A program made the translations under genes and the position numbers. DNA of 48,686 nucleotides. Origin: an uncultured Spirochaetales bacterium. GTDB taxonomy: Bacteria > Spirochaetota > Spirochaetia > Sphaerochaetales > Sphaerochaetaceae. Positions 1-7,740 of the stretch are shown here, one piece after another. How positions within the stretch are numbered: the first letter of the stretch is position 1; each line of letters begins with the position of its first letter. Where the stretch lies: positions 1 through 48,686 of the forward strand of contig CASFMA010000052.1 of assembly GCA_949295675.1 (NCBI GenBank), in the 5' to 3' direction. A model generated the notes under the pieces. It ran no database searches. It was not told the DNA's origin and was given only the letters and a program-made list of their open reading frames with translations.

Positions 1-8
1 CCATGAAG

Positions 9-80
9 TGGAGGATACAAGGATTGAACTTGTGACATCTTGCTTGTAAGGCAAGCGCTCTCCCGCTGAGCTAATCCTCC
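9..80 (-). tRNA. tRNA-Val (anticodon TAC)
   Basis: On the minus strand the 7-base acceptor arms pair perfectly (positions 74-80 with 10-16). The D arm has the usual AGCTCAG...GGGAGAGC form, and the T arm carries TTCAATC. The anticodon stem CTTGC/GCAAG encloses the loop CTTACAA, giving anticodon TAC for valine. The discriminator base is A at position 9. CCA is not encoded in the following bases, so it must be added after transcription. No other tRNA is next to it in the window. Confidence 0.95.
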
Positions 81-109
81 AAAATGTATCTTCTTCAGAT
101 ACCTAGGCA

Positions 110-138
110 AATATAAAGGAAAAATATTCCTTTGTAAA
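110..138 (-). promoter_or_regulatory. Promoter of tRNA-Val
   Basis: Minus strand: -35 TTTACA (133-138), 17-base spacer, -10 TATATT (110-115). Both boxes are close to the sigma-70 consensus. A start near position 103 leaves a leader of about 22 bases before the tRNA. The spacer is itself an AT-rich inverted repeat (AAGGAA...TTCCTT). Confidence 0.75.
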
Positions 139-172
139 TAGGATTGCTGATTTTTCTGAGAATGACTTGCTA

Positions 173-207
173 TGGACCTAAGCTGGGCCCAATGGCATAC
201 TTCAGAT
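173..207 (+). promoter_or_regulatory. Possible leaderless promoter for the exported protein at 208
   Basis: TGGACC (173-178), 17-base spacer, CATACT (196-201), then 6 bases to the ATG at 208. Each box matches consensus at 4 of 6 positions, so this is weak on its own. The geometry is the same as at 22740, 41480, 45586 and 46455, and there is no Shine-Dalgarno site. Confidence 0.4.
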
Positions 208-753
208 ATGAAACGCATAATCGTCATGATCGTCATGGCAGCTGCAGCATACAGCCTTGCCGCATCCTACTCCCTGGCGCTTCCTGCAGGCGATGAGCCT
301 TGCTACCAGATAATAGCAGATAACGGCGAGACTCTTGATCTTGATGACCATGTCTGGTCGAAAAGATGGAATGGGCTTGAGATAAGCCAATCAATTGATA
401 ACATCTACACGATAGATGACAATGGATATACAGTCCTGGCAGCTCCTGCGGATGCTGACTGGGACGATATCATGATGGAGATAGAATACAGCTCGCCTTC
501 CCTCCTGATACTCCAGTCCAGCAGCATAGACGAGGAATTCCTGCAGGATGAAGGGATAAAGGAGATACTGTTTGTCTCGCAGAATCCTTCAGAAAGGGAT
601 ATGGCCAGGCTTGAGGCAAAGGGCTTCACGATATACCAGGCAGAATGCGGAAGCGTTGTGGAAATAGATGACGGGCTGTATCTTCCAGACATGAGAGGAA
701 GCATTGCAGTGCAATGTCCGCACTGCGGCAGGACATTCACGCTCTATCTCTGA
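208..753 (+). CDS. Exported protein of unknown function with C-terminal CPHCG motif
   Basis: I do not recognise a family. The 181-residue product begins with a clear Sec-type signal peptide (MKRIIVMIV then an Ala-rich core), so it is probably exported. An in-frame ATG at 172 would add 12 residues and spoil the signal peptide; the start at 208 is also preceded by a promoter-like element ending 6 bases upstream. The mature part is acidic. Residues near the C-terminus contain a single Cys and then CPHCGRTF, which looks like a zinc-ribbon half and would be unusual in an exported protein. Its 3' end overlaps the convergent gene at 737 by 17 bases. Confidence 0.6.
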   Translation: MKRIIVMIVMAAAAYSLAASYSLALPAGDEPCYQIIADNGETLDLDDHVWSKRWNGLEISQSIDNIYTIDDNGYTVLAAPADADWDDIMMEIEYSSPSLLILQSSSIDEEFLQDEGIKEILFVSQNPSERDMARLEAKGFTIYQAECGSVVEIDDGLYLPDMRGSIAVQCPHCGRTFTLYL

Positions 754-1384
754 TCTCCTTTATCGAAAGATAGAGAACAAGCGCAAGAGGCAGCAATGCC
801 GCGGCTATGCTCCTTGTCCCGGAATGCTTTACCGCATAATACCCATAGACAGCACCTGCATGGAAGGAAAGCAGCGTCAGGCCATATGCGCGCATTCGGG
901 AGACTTTGCCCTCCTCCTTCCCCTCTATCTTCCTGACTGCTCCGATCAGGAACTGCTTCAGGTTATTCGTCGAGAAGATCGATGCCGAGACATAGCCATA
1001 AGGCCCCTTTATCAGGCACCACTGGATGGCCGATGCGAAGAATATCGGATACAGGCCTACCATGTTGTCAATGTCTGCAGGAAGGAAGAAAAGCACAGCT
1101 ATGGCTGCGCAGTCTATGATAGAAACGATGATGTTCCTCCACCTCTCCGCCTTTTCTATTATAAGCTCGGAAATGATTATGCCTGCAGAGTACAGAAGAA
1201 GCGCGCCGAGCCGGATCATGAAATCCCTTGCATCATGCCCAAGAAGATCTGATACCAGGCTCAGGAGATTCATGGTCTCCGCAGATCCGAACGAAAGGCG
1301 CACTGTTATGGCATATATGCCAAAGCAGCCGCCAACAAAAGCGGCTGCATAATGGATGGAAGCCTCAAGACTTTCCCTGCTCAC
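737..1384 (-). CDS. YoaK/DUF1275-like membrane protein
   Basis: A 215-residue integral membrane protein with about six hydrophobic segments and a SASIFSTNNLKQ stretch resembling the conserved Thr-Gly-Asn region of the YoaK (DUF1275) family, whose transport function is not firmly established. The GTG at 1382-1384 overlaps the TGA stop of the upstream transporter (GTGA), a typical translational-coupling junction. Starting further upstream would give a long non-hydrophobic extension inside the neighbouring gene. It is the last gene of the minus-strand run and converges with the gene at 208. The family assignment rests on a short motif and topology. Confidence 0.6.
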   Translation of the reverse strand: MSRESLEASIHYAAAFVGGCFGIYAITVRLSFGSAETMNLLSLVSDLLGHDARDFMIRLGALLLYSAGIIISELIIEKAERWRNIIVSIIDCAAIAVLFFLPADIDNMVGLYPIFFASAIQWCLIKGPYGYVSASIFSTNNLKQFLIGAVRKIEGKEEGKVSRMRAYGLTLLSFHAGAVYGYYAVKHSGTRSIAAALLPLALVLYLSIKEIRDRA

Positions 1385-2322
1385 GCTGTCTTTCCGTACT
1401 TTCTGTTGACGACGTAGATGCCGGCAGAGACGAGGACAAGGGCCGCAAGCTTGTTCCACTGGAGAGCCTGATCGAGCTCACCAAGGAATATTGCTGAGAG
1501 AAGGACTCCGAAAAGCGGTGTCATGAAGTTGAATATCGATACACGGCTTACCGGATTGTTCTTCATGAGTATTCCCCATACTGAGTAAGCTACAGCTGAT
1601 ATGAATGCCATGTAAAGAAGCAGGACATATGCAGATGCCTGAGGGACAAGGGCAATGCGGCCACCAAGCGCCAGTCCAACGATGATCATAACAAGGCCAC
1701 CCACGATGAACTGATAGCCGCTGAGCATGACGACTGAGAAACGCGCAGAATACTTCTTGGCGAGGATTCCTGAGAGCGCGAGGCTGAGCGTGGACAGGAG
1801 GACAAGCCCCTCTCCCCAGAACGAGAAGTGGAATGATGTGCCTCCATCAAATGACACATTCATTATGATAAGCCCGGAGAATCCCATGATGCAGCCGATG
1901 ACTTTGGGCAGCGTGAGCTTCTCATAGCGGAAAAGGAGCGATGCCATCAATATCGAGAAGAATCCGCTTGCACCGGAGAGGATCGTGCCTGTGACGCCGC
2001 TTGTATGGGCAAGCCCGACATAGAAGCAGAAGTACTGTACGATAGTCTGGGCGAGGCTGAGCTTCAGGATGAACGGGAAAGAGCCCTTCTCCGGCTTTAT
2101 GAACTTCCCGGCCATGAGCGACTGCACGATTATCACAAGGATGCCGGCAAGGAAGAACCTTATGCCAGCGAACAGGATGATCGAGACTGTATCGGAGCTT
2201 GCGATGCCGAACGTCTCGTAGCCTATCTTGATTGCAGGGGTTGCGCTGCCCCATAGAAAGCAGCAGAGCATAGCCAGCAGGAATACAACCCAGAGACTGC
2301 TGAGCTTGTTGTCATTTTCCAT
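1381..2322 (-). CDS. EamA/DMT-family transporter
   Basis: A 313-residue inner-membrane protein with about ten transmembrane segments in two EamA repeats. The first half opens with MLCCFLWGSATPAIKIGYE, the typical N-terminal helix of the drug/metabolite transporter superfamily. The second half contains AVAYSVWGILMK and the characteristic FMTPLFGVLLSAIFLGE motif. Such proteins usually export small metabolites or amino acids; the substrate cannot be read from sequence. A strong AGGAGG site sits 4-5 bases before the ATG. Its stop overlaps the GTG of the YoaK-like gene, so the two are probably co-translated. Confidence 0.85.
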   Translation of the reverse strand: MENDNKLSSLWVVFLLAMLCCFLWGSATPAIKIGYETFGIASSDTVSIILFAGIRFFLAGILVIIVQSLMAGKFIKPEKGSFPFILKLSLAQTIVQYFCFYVGLAHTSGVTGTILSGASGFFSILMASLLFRYEKLTLPKVIGCIMGFSGLIIMNVSFDGGTSFHFSFWGEGLVLLSTLSLALSGILAKKYSARFSVVMLSGYQFIVGGLVMIIVGLALGGRIALVPQASAYVLLLYMAFISAVAYSVWGILMKNNPVSRVSIFNFMTPLFGVLLSAIFLGELDQALQWNKLAALVLVSAGIYVVNRKYGKTA

Positions 2323-2371
2323 ATTCCCTCCTAGGAGACTCCAATGAAGCTAATACAAAGAGGAAAAAGGT

Positions 2372-3856
2372 TCAACTCCCTGCCACTGATGAGAAATCCG
2401 TCGGAACCGGGACCTTTACGGAATATGACGAGAGCGCATCTATCAGCAGCTGCTGCATATCCTCAGATGAATAGTTCCTGATGACCTCAGCCTTCTTGTA
2501 TGCGCCATATCTTCCAGTCCCCGTCGCACGGTAGCTGTTGACAGCAACAGCGAGGATCGTATCGGGGAAAGAGAGAAGATCCACTCCATCCCGCATCATC
2601 CTGACTACCCTGCCGCCTTTATCCTTCGTGTAGTCGAATGTATAGCTAAGGCCGCGGAAGAAATCAAAGTTATAGCGTTCATTCTTCCCTGGCGCGAATG
2701 ACGGGGAGACAACAGGATGACCATCCACGACATCAATGTACTCTGCAGATCTTTCCATCGCCTCCCTCAGGTCAGAAGCCTTCATCCTGAGCAGCACAAG
2801 GCTGTTGGAAAACGGATATGAGGCAAGGACATCAGAGAGTATCACATCAGGGCCTATCGATGTGAAGTTGTTCGCAAGAGACGCGACAGATACATCAGCG
2901 CCGGTAAGCCTGAGCTGTATGTCATTGATGAAATCGGCAAGCGTCGATCCGTTCAAAGCGCTCTCGACATATCCTCTGTCCTCGAGGATGCCATCGACCT
3001 TCCCGATGACCGATGAGAGAGACCTGATAGACTCATCCGCATCGCTGCACTTCTCAATGAAATCCTTCATGGAAGCCGAAAGCGGGGTGCTGCATGAACA
3101 TCTGACAAGGCGCTCGGAATGCGTTCCGTCTGCCGAAAGATCAAGCTCGGCTGCCCACTCTGCCCTGTAACCTGCCTGAAGGACGATGGTATTGCCTATG
3201 GCATGAGGTTCGATGAGCTGATGCTGATGTGCCGTAAGAAGATAGTCAAAGCCAAGTCTGGCAATCTCATCTGCCCTGTTCTCCTTCACATCTCCTCTCT
3301 CATCCCCGAACCCTCCATGGTAGATGCAGATGGAGAAATCATGGGGAACTGCCTTCATAGCCTCTGCCTCACGGCTGAGCGCCTCGACGCTGTCTGTTAT
3401 CCTCAGCCCTCCGATCTTCGGATTCCATATGTTCACATAATCAGTCACAGCACCTGTTATGAAGAGCCTGATGCCGGCACGCTCTATCACGACATGCCGC
3501 TCTATCCCAAGCTCTCCCCTCTCATCCTCGATATTCGCAGATACAGCCCGAGCATCAAGCTCCGCAAGGAAGCGTGAGAGCACATCATACCCGAAATCAA
3601 AGTCATGATTTCCCGGGACATACACATCAAGGCCTGCGGCATTGAACGCAAGGGACGGCGGAAGTGGGTGGCTTCCGCTCTTCAGCGCATAGCGGATAAG
3701 CGGCGAACCCTGAAGGACATCACCGCCGTCAAGCACGACAGATCCAGGCGTGAAGGCTGATGCGAGATGGGCATAGCCCATATCCATCTTCCCAGGATGA
3801 AGATAGTCCGTAGGGAGTATGTATGAATGCGTATCGCTGGTGAAATAGACCTTCAT
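2372..3856 (-). CDS. 5'-nucleotidase / cyclic phosphodiesterase (UshA-like, cytoplasmic)
   Basis: A 494-residue protein with an N-terminal calcineurin-like metallophosphoesterase domain and a C-terminal 5'-nucleotidase domain. Metal-ligand motifs are visible in order: SDTHS (D-x-H), DGGDVLQG, GNHDFDFG, IYHGG and TAHQHQ. The C-terminal half carries the NSYRATGTGRYG region that in this family contacts the substrate. Known relatives hydrolyse nucleoside monophosphates, 2',3'-cyclic nucleotides or UDP-sugars. Most are secreted; this one has no signal peptide, because the start at MKVYFTSDTHS (3856) leaves the first strand of the catalytic domain at the N-terminus. The ATG overlaps the previous gene's stop by 4 bases. 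Confidence 0.88.
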   Translation of the reverse strand: MKVYFTSDTHSYILPTDYLHPGKMDMGYAHLASAFTPGSVVLDGGDVLQGSPLIRYALKSGSHPLPPSLAFNAAGLDVYVPGNHDFDFGYDVLSRFLAELDARAVSANIEDERGELGIERHVVIERAGIRLFITGAVTDYVNIWNPKIGGLRITDSVEALSREAEAMKAVPHDFSICIYHGGFGDERGDVKENRADEIARLGFDYLLTAHQHQLIEPHAIGNTIVLQAGYRAEWAAELDLSADGTHSERLVRCSCSTPLSASMKDFIEKCSDADESIRSLSSVIGKVDGILEDRGYVESALNGSTLADFINDIQLRLTGADVSVASLANNFTSIGPDVILSDVLASYPFSNSLVLLRMKASDLREAMERSAEYIDVVDGHPVVSPSFAPGKNERYNFDFFRGLSYTFDYTKDKGGRVVRMMRDGVDLLSFPDTILAVAVNSYRATGTGRYGAYKKAEVIRNYSSEDMQQLLIDALSSYSVKVPVPTDFSSVAGS

Positions 3857-4578
3857 CGTGCCTTCCCTCTCCTTGCAGGTATCATGTACATCGGGATCCA
3901 GCAGACAGCGGCAATCACAGGGAATGCCAGTATGTACCATCTTCCGACATACCTTTCCAGAAGCGATAGAGGATTCCCGTCATCTCCGCCATTGAGGAAG
4001 AAGAAATTCGTATCGAACACGGCATTTGCGACGACGGCAACGGCAGCGAGGGCAAGGAATATAAGAGAGACAGATGCAAGGCGCCTTGCATCGGGCCTGA
4101 AGCCTCCTGCGAGCAATACGCATGGATACATGGCTATGATGCCATGGATCGAGAAGCTGTGTATCGACTCATAATTGCAGCAAGGAAGGGCTGCTGTCCA
4201 GTTCGGGAACACAAGTGCCATGACAGCGGTTGGCAGGGAGACCGCATAAAGGAACTCCGCAGCCCTCACGCTATGCGTGATGGCATGTATCATTATCACG
4301 AATATGGATATCGAGCAGATATGAAGAGGAAGGAAGCCCCAGTTCCACTGCCCTGTGACAATCGGCACTATATCCTTGTAAAGCTCATCCAGGAGGGCGG
4401 CAGAAGCCAGCACATAGAGAAGATATCTCCTGTGCCGGCCGTCCATTTCTTTGTATTTCGCCGCAACAGCCACCGTTGCGGATATTATCGCGGCAAGCCA
4501 AAGGAAGTGTCCCAGCGAATACGCACCCATGCCATATCCTGGGGGTATCGTGAACTTGGTCATGAGGAAAGTGTCCAT
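3853..4578 (-). CDS. YwaF-family integral membrane protein
   Basis: A 241-residue protein with about seven transmembrane segments. The opening (FTIPPGYGMGAYSLGHFLWLA), the PLHICSISIF segment and the late NFFFLNGG motif match the YwaF (TIGR02206) family of conserved membrane proteins of unknown function. It overlaps the upstream kinase gene by one base (TGATG) and the downstream nucleotidase by four (ATGA), so it lies in a tightly coupled operon. No function is proposed. Confidence 0.75.
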   Translation of the reverse strand: MDTFLMTKFTIPPGYGMGAYSLGHFLWLAAIISATVAVAAKYKEMDGRHRRYLLYVLASAALLDELYKDIVPIVTGQWNWGFLPLHICSISIFVIMIHAITHSVRAAEFLYAVSLPTAVMALVFPNWTAALPCCNYESIHSFSIHGIIAMYPCVLLAGGFRPDARRLASVSLIFLALAAVAVVANAVFDTNFFFLNGGDDGNPLSLLERYVGRWYILAFPVIAAVCWIPMYMIPARRGKAR

Positions 4579-5099
4579 CAGCCTTTCTTCCCGATTTCCT
4601 CTATTATGATGGATGCTATCTCATCAGGTGTCTTGTCATCGGTATCTATTATGATATCGGCGACAGCCTCAGGCCTTGTGTTGTCGATCCCATAGATATC
4701 CATATACCGCCTGGTGTTGGCCTTATCGCGCTCGACAGTCTCACGGTAGCGCTGCTCAAGGCTTCCCCCCTCGCGCCTGAAGATACGCTCTGCACGCGTC
4801 TCAGGCGTGGCTCTGAGATATACCTTGAGATCAGCCTCCCCAAGCATCCATATGGCAAGCCTTGAGCCAAGGACGCAGTCATTCTCGGCCATCGCCATCT
4901 CTGTCTGCCTCCTGTCAAGCTCCTTGTCTATCGAGTGATCTGTCTCCGCCATGCGGCTGAGAGTCCAGAAATCCACGCCTTTCTCAGCTGCGAGCTGGCG
5001 GAATGTGAAGTTTATCATCGGATAGCCAAGACGCTGTGCGACAAGCTTCGTGACTGTGGTGTTCCCGCATCCGCTTTCTGATGAAATCGCAATCCTCAT
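4578..5099 (-). CDS. cmk: (d)CMP kinase (CmkB-like)
   Basis: A 173-residue P-loop kinase. The N-terminus has the phosphate-binding loop SSESGCGNTTVT; the short length and the MRIAISSESGCGNTT start resemble the archaeal-type CmkB cytidylate kinases that phosphorylate CMP/dCMP. An RREGGS segment around residue 110 fits the lid region. It starts four bases inside the end of yicC. In many bacteria the gene after yicC is guanylate kinase, so a nucleotide kinase of another family occupies that position here. A longer cytidylate kinase-like paralogue is at 12707-13348. Confidence 0.75.
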   Translation of the reverse strand: MRIAISSESGCGNTTVTKLVAQRLGYPMINFTFRQLAAEKGVDFWTLSRMAETDHSIDKELDRRQTEMAMAENDCVLGSRLAIWMLGEADLKVYLRATPETRAERIFRREGGSLEQRYRETVERDKANTRRYMDIYGIDNTRPEAVADIIIDTDDKTPDEIASIIIEEIGKKG

Positions 5100-5956
5100 T
5101 CTATGTTCCTCAACTGTTCCCTGATATCCTCAATATTATCCTTCATTGAGACAACAGCAAGGTTTATCTCAACAAGCTGGCTCTTGGACGCGATGGTATT
5201 GCACTCCCTCTGCATCTCCTGGCATAGGAAGTCAAGCTTCTTCCCCACTGGTTCATCAAGCGCTATGAGCCTGCTGTACTCCGCGATATGTACATGGAGC
5301 CTTGAGACTTCCTCGTTTATGGAATACTTGACAAGCAGCGCGCCAAGCTCCTGCATGAAATCAGGAGAACCGCCCTTCACGCCTACAAGGCTCTCATACT
5401 TCTCTGTAAGCAGCTTCATGTAGTGAGCCTCAAGCTCATCGGCCTTCGCCTCTATCGATGCCAGCGACGAGGAGAACTGTGCGCCCAGCCTCTCAAGGTC
5501 AGCCTGCGTGCCGCGTCCTTCCCTGTCCTTCTCCCCCGCGAATGCTGAAAGCGCCTCATCCAAGGCTTCCCTGAATGCCGGAAGATAGATATCTGATGAT
5601 ACCTCCGCATCAGGCGTTATGACCCCAGAGACCCCTATATAATCAGAAAAGGCCGCGCTTCTGCCAGTCCTGCCCTCGATGATGGAGAAAGCCCTCATAT
5701 ATTCATCGAGAAGTCCTTCATCCACATTGATCTTCGCAGAAGAGCGCAGCACACGGAGCTTTGCGGAGACTTCGACATGGCCTCTTGCAGCAACTTTCCT
5801 CACTGCCTCATCGACAATGCCCTCAAACGGCGCAAGCGGCGTCGACATGTTCTTTATTATGTCAAGATAACGGTTATTGTAGCTCTTCACCACGATCTCT
5901 ATGGTGAAGTCCTCGGTACGCGAGAGCGCGTGCCCATATCCAGTCATGCTTCTCAT
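5096..5956 (-). CDS. yicC: YicC-family endoribonuclease
   Basis: A 286-residue protein, the usual YicC length. It begins MRSMTGYGHA, the family's near-invariant N-terminus, which fixes the start at 5956 rather than ten codons upstream. The segment VKSYNNRYLDI and the C-terminal region KLDFLCQEMQRECNTIASKS are family hallmarks. YicC proteins are stress-related RNases; the E. coli member acts on the small RNA RyhB. It follows an unknown gene after a 26-base gap and overlaps the CMP kinase gene by four bases. Confidence 0.92.
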   Translation of the reverse strand: MRSMTGYGHALSRTEDFTIEIVVKSYNNRYLDIIKNMSTPLAPFEGIVDEAVRKVAARGHVEVSAKLRVLRSSAKINVDEGLLDEYMRAFSIIEGRTGRSAAFSDYIGVSGVITPDAEVSSDIYLPAFREALDEALSAFAGEKDREGRGTQADLERLGAQFSSSLASIEAKADELEAHYMKLLTEKYESLVGVKGGSPDFMQELGALLVKYSINEEVSRLHVHIAEYSRLIALDEPVGKKLDFLCQEMQRECNTIASKSQLVEINLAVVSMKDNIEDIREQLRNIE

Positions 5957-5982
5957 ACAGAAGAGTATATGAAAAGTACCAT

Positions 5983-6384
5983 TCACCGTTCAAGATTCAC
6001 AGATATGGTAATGACTCCTGACTCATCATCGGATACAGCTGAGAGAAGCTTCTCAGCCTCGCTTCTGTCAGATGTGATGAATGCCGCGGAAAGAGCGCGT
6101 GGCACCGGTGAGAATATCACATTGTCGATGAACGACATGAATGTCCTGTATTTCCTTATGGACTTATCGCCGATCACGACAAGGTATGGAGCAGATGATA
6201 GCGCGGACGCCCAGCTTCGTGGCGACGACAGGACAGCCTCAGAGGGTATGAGGACAACAGCCTTTGGCTTCTCTGCAGCGATTATGGAAGAAGCTGCCTT
6301 GCTGTCAGAGGCTGTGAATAGCTTCCCTATCGGAATGAAAAGAGAGGACGCCTCGATAGCGGTCCTCATCTTCTCATCATCCAT
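5983..6384 (-). CDS. Hypothetical protein, yicC operon
   Basis: A 133-residue protein starting MDDEKMRTAIEASS, preceded by an AAGGAA site close to the ATG. A longer reading in the same frame is possible but would run across the small zinc-ribbon gene in another frame. The product alternates short hydrophobic strands (KAVVLIPSEAVL, APYLVVIGD, NVIFSPVPRAL) with helices, suggesting a compact alpha/beta fold. It has no Cys and no signal peptide. I do not recognise the family. Its place between the zinc-ribbon gene and yicC hints at an RNA-related housekeeping role, but this is only context. Confidence 0.6.
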   Translation of the reverse strand: MDDEKMRTAIEASSLFIPIGKLFTASDSKAASSIIAAEKPKAVVLIPSEAVLSSPRSWASALSSAPYLVVIGDKSIRKYRTFMSFIDNVIFSPVPRALSAAFITSDRSEAEKLLSAVSDDESGVITISVNLER

Positions 6385-6406
6385 TTTCCTTGATCTGAAG
6401 ATCATC

Positions 6407-6571
6407 TTACTTGGAAAGCTTTGCGTTGCATTCCTTGCAGATCTTGACCTTGTTTCCATCGATTTCCTTCTCGTAAAGGCACTTGATGGAAGTTCTCTTG
6501 CAGACAGGGCAGGTTGCCCTTCCGTTGTTGAACTGATCACGGATACCTGTTCCTCTATGCGCTTTGGACAT
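6407..6571 (-). CDS. 54-residue zinc-ribbon protein
   Basis: A short gene with an excellent ribosome binding site (AAGGAGAGG just before ATG at 6571). The product begins MSKAHRGTGIRDQFNNGRAT and contains two Cys pairs, CPVC and CKEC, about 26 residues apart, as in a treble-clef or zinc-ribbon fold. It is Lys/Arg-rich and ends AKLSK, which suggests nucleic-acid or ribosome binding, though no function is established here. It is followed 22 bases later by the 133-residue gene and then yicC. It lies downstream of a terminator, so it is likely the first gene of this operon. Confidence 0.8.
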   Translation of the reverse strand: MSKAHRGTGIRDQFNNGRATCPVCKRTSIKCLYEKEIDGNKVKICKECNAKLSK

Positions 6572-6607
6572 TTTCCTCTCCTTATAAGAATTACCTCGCT
6601 ACTGTAC

Positions 6608-6651
6608 CCTAAAAACAAACAGGGCGTCAATCATACACGATGACTGACGCC
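6608..6651 (-). terminator. Intrinsic terminator after the gene at 6657
   Basis: On the minus strand a hairpin with arms GGCGTCA/TGACGCC (6623-6629 and 6645-6651), extended by inner ATGA/TCAT pairing, is followed by a T-rich run ending in TTTTT (6608-6622). Confidence 0.75.
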
Positions 6652-6656
6652 TCATA

Positions 6657-7052
6657 TCAATCATTTCCCGGCTGTTCCGCAGAAGAAGGATTCTCATCCA
6701 CCTTGGCGTCGATTGCCTCACTCCTCGCCTTCACAGCCTCCGCCTTGTCAGCCTTCTCCTCGCGGATCTTCGTCTCCTTGTCCTCCTTGTCCTTCCTCAT
6801 GTTGAGTATGAATGATATGACAAGCGTGACAAGCCCTCCATTGAAGAGCATGTGGCCGAACGTCGCTGCAGCATGGCCAGAGCCTGGAAGCGCAGATGTG
6901 AAGTACCTCACATGATACGAGACGAAGCCATGATTGTAGGCATGGTAGTAGCTATGAGGAGAATCAAGGTAAACCCCGTAGACAGAGAGCCCGATCCCCA
7001 GGACTATAAGGACAATGGCTATTATAAGCGTAACCAAAGCACTTTTTCTCAT
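6657..7052 (-). CDS. Small membrane protein with two transmembrane segments
   Basis: A 131-residue protein starting MRKSALVTL, fixed by a GGAGG site eight bases upstream. It has one hydrophobic helix at residues 5-27 and a second (FGHMLFNGGLVTLVISFIL) near residue 80, separated by a Tyr/His-rich loop (YYHAYNHGFVSYHVRY). The C-terminal third is highly charged (many Lys/Glu/Asp) and probably cytoplasmic. No family recognised. It is followed by an intrinsic terminator, so it is the end of a transcript. Confidence 0.65.
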   Translation of the reverse strand: MRKSALVTLIIAIVLIVLGIGLSVYGVYLDSPHSYYHAYNHGFVSYHVRYFTSALPGSGHAAATFGHMLFNGGLVTLVISFILNMRKDKEDKETKIREEKADKAEAVKARSEAIDAKVDENPSSAEQPGND

Positions 7053-7131
7053 GATTTGAACCTCCACGGAAATAGAGATAGCACCAACCATGGATAAAGT
7101 CATCAGCGTTCACGAAATCTCTATCTTCTCT

Positions 7132-7722
7132 TCAGCTGCGCTTCACCGCATGTATCGAAGTGACCTTCCCCACATCTGGATTGTCATCGCTTTCGATTGC
7201 CTTCACGTCAAAACCGATGATAGAGAGCGCCATTATCACATCCTCTGGCGCATAGCGCTTCATATAGACCTTCTCATCCATTGAGTACCAGGCATCGACA
7301 AGCTTCTTTGGATATGGCGAGATGCTGCTCATGGACGGGAATGAAAGGAAGAGGTTGCCGCCGGCATTGAGCGCATCATGCAGTGAGAAGAGGTAAGGCG
7401 TAAGCTCCCGCGTGTCCAGCGTGTTGACAGTGAATATTGAGAGAGCCACATCAAATGAAGAGCCTTCGAACTTCTCAAAAGGCATAAGCACAGTCTCAAG
7501 CGCGGGATCCTCAACCCTTGCATCCTCCAACGCAGCAGGCCTGTCAGACACAGCTGTAATCCTGGCATCGGGATAGATCTTCCTGCACAGTGAGGCCATG
7601 TATGATGAAAACGAGCCAGAGAGCAGTATCCTTCCGGCACTCTCCCGCATGCAGGACAGCTCGCCTACATATCTGAAGAGATCCGCATTATCGTATATCC
7701 AGTATCCTATAGGGTCAGTCAT
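7132..7722 (-). CDS. SAM-dependent methyltransferase-like protein
   Basis: A 196-residue protein with the class I methyltransferase layout: a first strand and loop (GRILLSGSFSS in place of the usual E/DxGxGxG), an acidic strand end (ARITAVSDRP), FDVALSIFTVNTLD, and the post-core segment DALNAGGNLFLSFPS. The glycine loop is degenerate, so cofactor binding is not certain. It is 18 bases downstream of a GNAT gene and is the last gene of the salvage operon. The substrate is unknown. A TATCAT box lies seven bases upstream of the ATG, so an internal promoter is possible. Confidence 0.65.
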   Translation of the reverse strand: MTDPIGYWIYDNADLFRYVGELSCMRESAGRILLSGSFSSYMASLCRKIYPDARITAVSDRPAALEDARVEDPALETVLMPFEKFEGSSFDVALSIFTVNTLDTRELTPYLFSLHDALNAGGNLFLSFPSMSSISPYPKKLVDAWYSMDEKVYMKRYAPEDVIMALSIIGFDVKAIESDDNPDVGKVTSIHAVKRS

Positions 7723-7740
7723 GGCAATGATGATACCTTA

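Noticed and set aside
704-1252. A 182-codon plus-strand reading inside the YoaK-like gene
   Set aside because: It is opposite a coherent hydrophobic protein, has a scrambled composition and no ribosome binding site; it is a shadow.
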